The translations under genes and the position numbers were made by a program. DNA of 12,537 bases from Nitrospinaceae bacterium (GTDB lineage Bacteria; Nitrospinota; Nitrospinia; Nitrospinales; VA-1). Location: assembly GCA_029937635.1 (NCBI GenBank), contig JAPYPM010000045.1, positions 1 to 12,537 of the forward strand. Reading direction: 5' to 3'. Positions within the stretch are counted from its first letter, which is position 1; every line of letters starts with the position of its first letter. The notes beneath the pieces are model-generated. The model was given only the letters and a program-made list of their open reading frames with translations, was not told where the DNA came from and did not search any database. This document shows positions 6,851-12,537 of the stretch, piece by piece.

Positions 6851-8407
6851 CTAGCTATCAATAGTGGATTTATTTTTTGCCTGTTCGATAATTACTGCGG
6901 CAGTTTCTATATCTATTCCTTCAATTTCCAGTAGCTCTTCATTTGTTGCTACAGAAAGTTCCGCCATAGTTTCAAATCCGTTGTTAAGAAGACACTCTAT
7001 TATAGACGGAGAAACTTCACTTAATTGATTTACTGGAATTTCTTGCTCTTCTTCACCAGAGGCTTCTGTGATTTGGGTTCCCTCATCGGATTTAACTTTC
7101 AATGCGTCCTCAGTTTTCTCTTCTGCTATTTTTTTATTTAGCTTTTCTGTGAACTCTAGAATTGCCGCTGCTTTTTTGGGTCCTATTCCAGGGAGCGCCG
7201 TCAATCCTTTTAAACCTTTAGTTATTACATTCTCAATAGTGACTACATTGCCTTCAAAAAGAATAGCTGTGATCTTTTCTCCCAGTCCTTTTGCCACACT
7301 AATTTCACTTAAAAAACTGATATTAGAACTGCTTTTCTGAGTAGTTGGTAATAAACTTGAAATATCTAATGAGCCAGAAGTCTCTGAGTGACTACGAATA
7401 TCTATTTTCTGTTTCACCAGCTTAGCGGCAAGCCGGACATTTTGTCCTTTTTTCCCAATCGCTAAAGACATCTGATCATCCGCAACAATAATTGTCATCT
7501 CGCCAGTCTCGTTGTTTTTAATTATGCGTGATACTCTAGCTGGGCTAAGGGCATTCCTAAGAAACACTTCTGGGTCTTCTGAATATTCGACGATATCTAT
7601 TTTTTCTCCCCGAAGTTCCTGTACGATAGATTGGACGCGCATACCTCGCATCCCGACGCAAGCCCCAACAGCATCTACGTCACGGTCATTGGTTTTAACT
7701 GCTATTTTAGTTCTTCCATTAGGTTCCCGTACTATACCCATAATTTCTATTATTCCTTCGTTGATTTCAGGCACTTCCAACTCGAACAGGTTTCTAATGA
7801 GCCCTATATGTGTGCGGGAGAGAATCACAGTTGCATTTCGTGATGTTTTACCTATATCAAGGACATATGCACGAATACGATCACCTCGGCTAAATGATTC
7901 ACGAAAAACTTGTTCTCGCCTTGGAAGAACTCCTTCTGCTTTTCCCAGGTCAACAATGATATCTCCATGTTGAAAGTGCTGAACAATTCCATTAATCAAT
8001 TCGCCTTTTTTATCTTGAAATACTTTACAAAGTATATCAATTTCTGCTTCGCGAACTTTTTGCACGATTACTTGCTTTGCAAGTTGTGCTGCGATTCGAC
8101 CAAAATCCTTTATAGATAATCTAACGAGAAGGGTTTCACCTATTGTAGCTTCGGGGTTAATTAATCGGGCCTCGTCTGATAAAATTTCTTCTTCAGGGTT
8201 GATTACGTCATTGGTTACAGTTTTTTCAGAGAACACCTCTATTTCACCTGTTTCACGATTAAATTCGATTTGAAGCGGACCATTTGTGTCTAGTTTTTTA
8301 CGCGCAGCTACTTCAATGGCATTCTTAAGAGCATCGATCAAAATTTCTTCGTCAATGCCCTTTTCTCTAGCCAGCAACTTTATGTTTTCTAAAACTTCGA
8401 TTGTCAT
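6851..8407 (-). CDS. nusA: Transcription termination/antitermination factor NusA
   Basis: NusA binds RNA polymerase and nascent RNA, promoting pausing, intrinsic termination and, with other Nus factors, antitermination on rRNA operons. The 518 residues show the N-terminal polymerase-binding domain (about 1-125, with REKGIDEEILIDALKNAI), S1 domain (about 135-199, containing GVLPRREQ and GDRIRAYVLD), KH1 (about 230-280, GACVGMRGMR) and KH2 (about 300-346, AIGKKGQNVR). Two helix-hairpin-helix repeats follow in the C-terminal half, around 395-420 (LPGIGPKKA) and 485-512 (LLEIEGIDIETA), resembling the two acidic repeats of proteobacterial NusA. The ATG start lies 7 nt after rimP, with a weak ribosome-binding site, so translation is likely coupled. 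It ends in TAG. Confidence 0.98.
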   Translation of the reverse strand: MTIEVLENIKLLAREKGIDEEILIDALKNAIEVAARKKLDTNGPLQIEFNRETGEIEVFSEKTVTNDVINPEEEILSDEARLINPEATIGETLLVRLSIKDFGRIAAQLAKQVIVQKVREAEIDILCKVFQDKKGELINGIVQHFQHGDIIVDLGKAEGVLPRREQVFRESFSRGDRIRAYVLDIGKTSRNATVILSRTHIGLIRNLFELEVPEINEGIIEIMGIVREPNGRTKIAVKTNDRDVDAVGACVGMRGMRVQSIVQELRGEKIDIVEYSEDPEVFLRNALSPARVSRIIKNNETGEMTIIVADDQMSLAIGKKGQNVRLAAKLVKQKIDIRSHSETSGSLDISSLLPTTQKSSSNISFLSEISVAKGLGEKITAILFEGNVVTIENVITKGLKGLTALPGIGPKKAAAILEFTEKLNKKIAEEKTEDALKVKSDEGTQITEASGEEEQEIPVNQLSEVSPSIIECLLNNGFETMAELSVATNEELLEIEGIDIETAAVIIEQAKNKSTIDS

Positions 8408-8414
8408 AGGGTAT

Positions 8415-8876
8415 TTAAAATTCGATAATTAATTTAGCTTGCATAATATTTATCAATGGAATTTCTAAAGTATCTTTTTTGTTCTCTAAAAATAGAGTGC
8501 TATTTGAAAAATCCCTAATAGTTCCCGTATTTATTTTACTATTATTAATGGGAGAATAGGTGTTCACTTGGATTTGTTTCCCTTTATTTCTAATAAAATC
8601 AGACTCTTTTTTTAATGGTCGATCCAATCCAGGGGAAGAAACCTCTAAAATATAGTGGTCTTTAATCAATTCGTGGATTTCAATTAAGTCTTCAATCTCT
8701 CGACTCAATTTTTGACAGTCAAAAACTGTTACTCCTTGATTTTTGTCAATAAGTACTCTCAACGTCCAATTTTTACCAATTTTCTTGTACTCTACATCAA
8801 CTAGTTTTATTTCACTTCCCTGAAGAGTTGGCTCGGTGAGGTCAATAACCAACTGATAAATAGGGGTTTTTTTCAC
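8415..8876 (-). CDS. rimP: Ribosome maturation factor RimP (GTG start)
   Basis: RimP is a two-domain protein required for 30S maturation, aiding S12-dependent assembly of the 5' and central domains. The 153-residue length is normal. Visible hallmarks: LVDVEYKKIGKNWTLRVLID (about 25-44), the GVTVFDCQKLSREIEDLI helix and the signature LEVSSPGLDRPL (about 77-88). The C-terminal SH3-like domain shows G(K)QIQVNTY and a final LINIMQAKL. The start is GTG (8874-8876), because an in-frame TAA sits two codons upstream and no ATG precedes the conserved region. No Shine-Dalgarno is evident. It is the first gene of the nusA operon here, 7 nt before nusA, and follows a terminator and a leader of about 110 nt. 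Confidence 0.95.
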   Translation of the reverse strand: MKKTPIYQLVIDLTEPTLQGSEIKLVDVEYKKIGKNWTLRVLIDKNQGVTVFDCQKLSREIEDLIEIHELIKDHYILEVSSPGLDRPLKKESDFIRNKGKQIQVNTYSPINNSKINTGTIRDFSNSTLFLENKKDTLEIPLINIMQAKLIIEF

Positions 8877-8986
8877 TTTTTAGTAGAGAGCTCGTGCAGT
8901 TGCTTTTATTTTGCCTTTAATTAGGCTATTCCCTTTTGTTGTCTTATGATTTTTGAATTGAGAACCCCCGCTTTTTACAGAAAAGC
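8877..8986 (-). other. Leader/promoter region of the rimP-nusA operon, promoter not resolved
   Basis: About 110 nt lie between the proS terminator and the rimP GTG. It should hold the operon promoter, but no good -35/-10 pair stands out; AAGACA and TAATTA with 16-nt spacing is only a weak candidate. Two small inverted repeats are visible: 8970-8986 (GCTTTT/AAAAGC type) and 8913-8926 (GCCT/AGGC). There is no tRNA-fMet gene such as the one preceding rimP in E. coli. Confidence 0.4.
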
Positions 8987-9014
8987 AAAAAAAAAGCGTG
9001 GCTTAAGCCGCGCT
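8987..9014 (-). terminator. Rho-independent terminator downstream of proS
   Basis: The minus-strand RNA forms AGCG and GGC paired with GCC and CGCU, a stem of about 8 bp with one C-A mismatch around a UUAA loop, followed directly by nine U. It lies about 90 nt after the proS stop and ahead of rimP, so it probably ends the proS transcript and insulates the rimP-nusA operon. Confidence 0.88.
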
Positions 9015-9102
9015 CTTATAGTAGGAACCAACTTTATTGAGAAAACTATACTAAAAGGAGATAATTCTTGCAACAAATATTTTCATCAAGGAATTTTAAT
9101 TA

Positions 9103-10812
9103 TCATAGTTTTGATAAAATTGATGGAATATGCGAGATTTCTTCTGGGAATAAAATTAACTGAGATTCATTATTTTTTCTTAACTTTATTTCTATTTTCC
9201 CCTCACCAAGATTTTTGGGGCCAACGACTATCTGGAGTGGGATGCCAAGAAGTTCTGCGTCTTTGAATTTTACACCTAACCTTTCTGAACGGTCATCGAG
9301 TAAGGTTTCCACCCCTAACTCCCATAGAGATTTATAGATTTCTTTGGCTGCTGAATTGACAGCATCGTCCGAAAAATTAACTGGAAGGATAATAGCTTGA
9401 AAAGGAGCGATGGAAGGCGGCCAGATGATTCCTTTCTCGTCATGATTTTGCTCAATAGCAGCAGCGGCAGTTCTTCCAACGCCTATTCCATAACAGCCCA
9501 TGATTATTGGTTTTTCTTTGCCTTGAGCATCTAGATATAAAGCTTGCATAGATTCGCTGTATTTTTTACCTAAGATAAAAATATGGCCCACTTCGATACC
9601 GCGTTTTATTTTAAACTTTCCTGGGTCGCACTTAGGACAAGGGTCTCCTTCGTTGGCATTCCTGATGTCGCCTACTTTTTCTACATTCAGGTCTCTTTTA
9701 AACTGAACGCCAGTTAAATGGATGCCAACTTTATTTGATCCTGTGATACTGTTTGACATCAGCGGGATTTCTTTGTCAGCAAAAATTTTAAGTTTAATCT
9801 CCACAGGTCCCAAATACCCGCAAGGCAGTCCAGTTGTTTTTGTAATTAATTCTTCTGAGGCGGGGATAAGCCATTCGCAATCAATTAGGTTTTTTAATTT
9901 AATTGGATTGATTTGTCGGTCGCCTCTAACGAGCCCAGCAACTAGTCCTTGATCGGTTTCAAATACAATGGTTTTAATGAGCTTTTTAGGAGACACTTGA
10001 AGGAACTGAGTCACCTGTTCGATAGATTTTTTATTTGGCGTGGTCACTTCCTTCAGTTCTTCCAGTAATGGGGATTTTATGTTTGTTGATAAGGTTTTAG
10101 TTGCTGCTTTTTCAAGGTTAGAGGCGTAATCGCATGAATCACAAAACCCAATACAATCTTCTCCGGAATTTGCAAGCACGACAAATTCATGAGAAAAGTT
10201 CCCCCCAATGGTTCCACTATCGGCCTCCACCATTTTAAAGTCTAGTCCACATCTCTTGAAAATTTTGGAATAGGCGCTTGACATACTTGAGTAAGTTTCG
10301 TGAGTGCTTTCCTCAGTTGTGTGAAAGCTGTATGCATCTTTCATTGTAAACTCCCGTCCACGCATTATTCCGAAGCGGGGTCTGACTTCATCTCGGAACT
10401 TGGTCTGAATCTGGTATAAAATAATTGGCAGTTGCCGATAGGATTTTACTTCACGGCGTACTATGTCTGTAATAACTTCTTCGTGAGTTGGGCCATAGCA
10501 AAATTCGCGGTTATTACGGTCTTTAAAGCGCAACAATTCCTTTCCATAAAAATCCCAGCGTCCACTTTCAGCCCATAACTCAGCCGGTTGGATGCTAGGA
10601 AGAAAAACTTCTTGCCCTTCAATCTTGTTCATTTCTTCCCTGATGATCTGCTCAACTTTTCTAAGTACCCTTAATCCCATTGGAAGAATTGAATAGATGC
10701 CAGCAGCCATTTGACGGATCATCCCAGCGCGGACCATCAGTTTATGGCTTATTACCTCAGCGTCTGCGGGTGATTCTTTTAAGGTAGGTATCAATAGTTT
10801 TGAATAGCGCAT
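9103..10812 (-). CDS. proS: Prolyl-tRNA synthetase, bacterial type with editing insertion
   Basis: ProRS attaches proline to tRNA-Pro in a class II synthetase reaction. The 569 residues fit the long bacterial type. Visible: N-terminal AGMIRQMAAGIYSILPMG, motif 1 (about 45-77), the GPTHEEV loop (107-113), motif 2 with FRDEVRPRFGIMRGREF (139-155), the insertion (INS) editing domain between about 224 and 410, motif 3 GCYGIGVGRTAAAAIEQ (439-455) and the anticodon-binding domain (about 468-569). The insertion is bounded by two CxxC pairs (C224/C227 and C392/C395), as in related enzymes. The INS domain hydrolyses mischarged Ala-tRNA-Pro; KTIVF near 280 probably carries its conserved Lys. The ATG start gives the standard MRYSKLLIPTLKE N-terminus; no strong Shine-Dalgarno is seen. 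Confidence 0.97.
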   Translation of the reverse strand: MRYSKLLIPTLKESPADAEVISHKLMVRAGMIRQMAAGIYSILPMGLRVLRKVEQIIREEMNKIEGQEVFLPSIQPAELWAESGRWDFYGKELLRFKDRNNREFCYGPTHEEVITDIVRREVKSYRQLPIILYQIQTKFRDEVRPRFGIMRGREFTMKDAYSFHTTEESTHETYSSMSSAYSKIFKRCGLDFKMVEADSGTIGGNFSHEFVVLANSGEDCIGFCDSCDYASNLEKAATKTLSTNIKSPLLEELKEVTTPNKKSIEQVTQFLQVSPKKLIKTIVFETDQGLVAGLVRGDRQINPIKLKNLIDCEWLIPASEELITKTTGLPCGYLGPVEIKLKIFADKEIPLMSNSITGSNKVGIHLTGVQFKRDLNVEKVGDIRNANEGDPCPKCDPGKFKIKRGIEVGHIFILGKKYSESMQALYLDAQGKEKPIIMGCYGIGVGRTAAAAIEQNHDEKGIIWPPSIAPFQAIILPVNFSDDAVNSAAKEIYKSLWELGVETLLDDRSERLGVKFKDAELLGIPLQIVVGPKNLGEGKIEIKLRKNNESQLILFPEEISHIPSILSKL

Positions 10813-10906
10813 AGGTTTAATTTGATTTCAGTTTTTAATTTTAAATGTTGTAGGCGGTCTAATTTTTTTAGATTCGCACCAAAATTATTCTCGAGTAAAG
10901 GCGTGT
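10813..10906 (-). other. PEP mutase-proS intergenic gap
   Basis: These 94 AT-rich nt hold a weak 5-bp inverted repeat (10858-10862 with 10868-10872) around a T/A-rich loop. There is no GC stem with U-tail, so no convincing terminator for the upstream gene, and no clear promoter. Co-transcription of the PEP mutase gene with proS is possible but unproven. Confidence 0.4.
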
Positions 10907-12537
10907 TTAACTATTAGATAGGAAGTGGTTGGCTAGTTTTATATCTTCGGTACTATGAATTTCTAACCAGCCCTTATGAATTTCAAGGAAGTTAGCTACA
11001 TAGCCGCGGTCGATCATTTCTTGTATCAGATCGGTAAATTTAAATTGATTTATATTAGCTGCCTCCTGCAAAGTGCCAGAATAATTTTTTACGCAGTCTT
11101 CATAGGTTTGGAGAAGCTGCTCAGCTCCATTTTTGCTAAACTTAGCGAGGCCTATAAACTCGTGAGTAGCAGTTTCAGGTTTTAGTTTTGAGCCAATTTT
11201 TGAAATAATATTTTCGCAGTCAAAGCTAATTTTCCTTCGGGTGGATAGATGCTTTTTTTTACTAATTACGAAATCCTGTACTTTGTTTGATTCAGGCGCA
11301 TGGTACTGAATGGTATTATCTACAACAAGGACAATATCTTCTTGGCAAGCAAGTATTTGTGCCATTATGTTCTCTTCAAACAGTATGTCCGAATATAACA
11401 TAATGAAACCGCTCGTCATTTTTTTTTGAGCCTCCATCAAAGAGTGTAACTCGGACCCTCTTTTATAGTCCTTGTTTTCCTGAAAGGCGACACCCGCTGC
11501 CTTCATCGCACCACTTTTATAACCTGTGATCACTGTGATATTTGTCAGGCTATTACTATTAAGAGCTCCTATTTGCCAGTCAAGAAGAACTTTCCCGGCT
11601 ATTTCAAACATAGACTTAGGTTTGTCATTTAGAATTGAACTTAACGAAAAATCTTCACCAGCAGCAGGAATAATTACGGGAATATTTTTATCATTTTCAT
11701 CGAGCTTGTCCTTTTCTTTAACATCTAGAAACCCCACTGTTTTAAATATTTCGCGGACTGGAGAACATATTGGGTCAGCCTCAAATGATCGTTGATTCAG
11801 AAGTATGGTACGAGCAGTTTCTTCCATCGCTTTATTGGCACTTCTCAAAAGGTGATTGGCGTATATAACAATTCGAAATCCGGCTAAACTTAGCTCGTCT
11901 TCAGTAATGGTATTATATGTTGTTGGTACGCATACCATTGGCTTATCGCTATTTAATTTTTGAGTCATTTCTGTATAGTGTTTTGCAAATTCCATTATCT
12001 GCGCTGGATCTTTTTCTTTGGAGTGAATCATTACACCGTCAGCTCCAGCTTTTAAATAGCTCTGAGCTCTGGAGAGCGCATCTTTCACGCTTTTACCAGC
12101 TATCAAGCTTTCCAGTCTGGCTATGATCATAAAGTCGGCTGATATTTGAGCACTTTTCCCCCGGTAAATTTTTTTGGCAAACACCTCTGGTTCTTCAAGT
12201 GTTTGTTGAACGCCGGGCTCCAAACTATTTCGCTTGGGAAAAACTTTATCTTCAATGATTACAGCAGAAACACCCGCTCGCTCAAGCTTGGTTACCATAT
12301 ACTCGAAATTACTAGAGTCCCCTCCGGTATCGCCATCCACTATCATTGGCTTATTGGTTACGGCCAAGATTTCATTAATAGATTGAAGTCTTGAGTCAAA
12401 GCTAACAACTTCAATGTCAGGATGACCTTTTGATGCAGAGTCGGTAAGACTGCTCTCCCATATTGCGTCGAATTCTCGTTGGACTGGTGATTCGTTAGAT
12501 TGCCCCTTAACGTGTGCATTATTCGCGATAATACCAC
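10907..12537 (-). CDS. Phosphoenolpyruvate mutase fused to a nucleotidyltransferase-like domain (5' end outside window)
   Basis: PEP mutase interconverts phosphoenolpyruvate and phosphonopyruvate, the C-P bond-forming first step of nearly all phosphonate biosynthesis. The frame stays open to the window edge, giving 542 visible residues; the TTG at 12365-12367 is internal, since the codons before it encode FDAIWESSLTDSASKG and IEVVSFDSRL, which belong to the family. Other hallmarks: IVDGDTGG (visible 65-72), the catalytic-loop signature EDKVFPKRNS (95-104), FMIIARLESLIAG, AGADGVMIHSKEKD and VCVPTTYN...IYANHLLR. From about residue 285 a Rossmann-type nucleotidyltransferase-like domain follows (PAAG 290-293, DKPK 304-307, ITVITGY, LYSDILFEENI, terminal GWLEIHSTEDIKLA). 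Its nucleotide-binding loop is atypical, with no GxGxR. PEP mutase function is confident; the activity of the second domain is not. The downstream phosphonate genes are not in view. Confidence 0.93.
   Translation of the reverse strand, partial: GIIANNAHVKGQSNESPVQREFDAIWESSLTDSASKGHPDIEVVSFDSRLQSINEILAVTNKPMIVDGDTGGDSSNFEYMVTKLERAGVSAVIIEDKVFPKRNSLEPGVQQTLEEPEVFAKKIYRGKSAQISADFMIIARLESLIAGKSVKDALSRAQSYLKAGADGVMIHSKEKDPAQIMEFAKHYTEMTQKLNSDKPMVCVPTTYNTITEDELSLAGFRIVIYANHLLRSANKAMEETARTILLNQRSFEADPICSPVREIFKTVGFLDVKEKDKLDENDKNIPVIIPAAGEDFSLSSILNDKPKSMFEIAGKVLLDWQIGALNSNSLTNITVITGYKSGAMKAAGVAFQENKDYKRGSELHSLMEAQKKMTSGFIMLYSDILFEENIMAQILACQEDIVLVVDNTIQYHAPESNKVQDFVISKKKHLSTRRKISFDCENIISKIGSKLKPETATHEFIGLAKFSKNGAEQLLQTYEDCVKNYSGTLQEAANINQFKFTDLIQEMIDRGYVANFLEIHKGWLEIHSTEDIKLANHFLSNS

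Noticed and set aside
8969..8998. Alternative pairing of the proS terminator 3' arm and U-tract with a downstream AAAAAGCG, suggesting an attenuator
   Set aside because: The competing strand lies downstream of the terminator in the minus-strand transcript, so it could only form after the termination decision. Plus-strand RNA lacks a U-tail. It is likely chance from A/T runs.
9049..9090. Possible promoter (TTGTTG ... TAGTAT, minus strand) upstream of the proS terminator, which would turn the terminator into an operon attenuator
   Set aside because: The match to consensus is poor in a very AT-rich stretch and there is no independent support.
8946..9266. A 106-codon plus-strand open frame spanning the rimP-proS gap
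   Set aside because: It crosses the proS terminator hairpin and overlaps the 3' end of proS antisense. The protein has no recognisable family features and its start of Lys/Arg-rich codons comes from the A-run of the terminator.
12365..12367. TTG as the start of the PEP mutase gene
   Set aside because: The 56 codons upstream are open and encode clear family sequence, so this TTG is an internal Leu and the gene continues past the window.

Overview
The window holds a bacterial housekeeping block almost entirely on the minus strand: a long transcription/translation operon in the order rimP-nusA-infB-rbfA-truB-rpsO-pnp. It is preceded by proS and a partial phosphonate-biosynthesis gene (PEP mutase fused to a nucleotidyltransferase-like domain), and it faces the 3' end of a convergent surE. 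The DNA is AT-rich. Gene order and protein types are those of a Gram-negative-like bacterium, possibly a marine deltaproteobacterial or Nitrospinota-like lineage. That placement is an impression from protein style and the phosphonate gene, not something the sequence proves.

Layout from left to right: the 3' part of surE (+, 1-463); a 13-bp terminator hairpin (473-502) in the convergent gap; then on the minus strand pnp (528-2627), rpsO (2649-2918), a 145-nt gap with a large imperfect hairpin (2949-3050), truB (3064-4005), which overlaps rbfA (3986-4330) by 20 bp, a 93-nt gap, infB (4424-6778, TTG start), a 72-nt gap, nusA (6851-8407) and rimP (8415-8876, GTG start). A 226-nt gap follows, holding a strong terminator (8987-9014) that separates proS (9103-10812) from rimP. 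The PEP mutase fusion (10907 to the window end) lies upstream of proS and runs off the window at its 5' end.

How the genes work together: RimP and RbfA assist 30S maturation, S15 is an early 30S assembly protein, IF2 starts translation, NusA modulates transcription elongation and termination, TruB makes the tRNA T-loop pseudouridine, and PNPase degrades RNA. ProRS charges tRNA-Pro. The PEP mutase opens a separate pathway, C-P bond formation for phosphonates.

No gene is novel at family level. The two points most worth a second look are the rpsO leader, a long hairpin whose apical strand can pair perfectly with the rpsO Shine-Dalgarno sequence, and the PEP mutase fusion, whose nucleotidyltransferase domain has lost the usual Gly/Arg signature. 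No mobile element, CRISPR array, tRNA or rRNA was seen.
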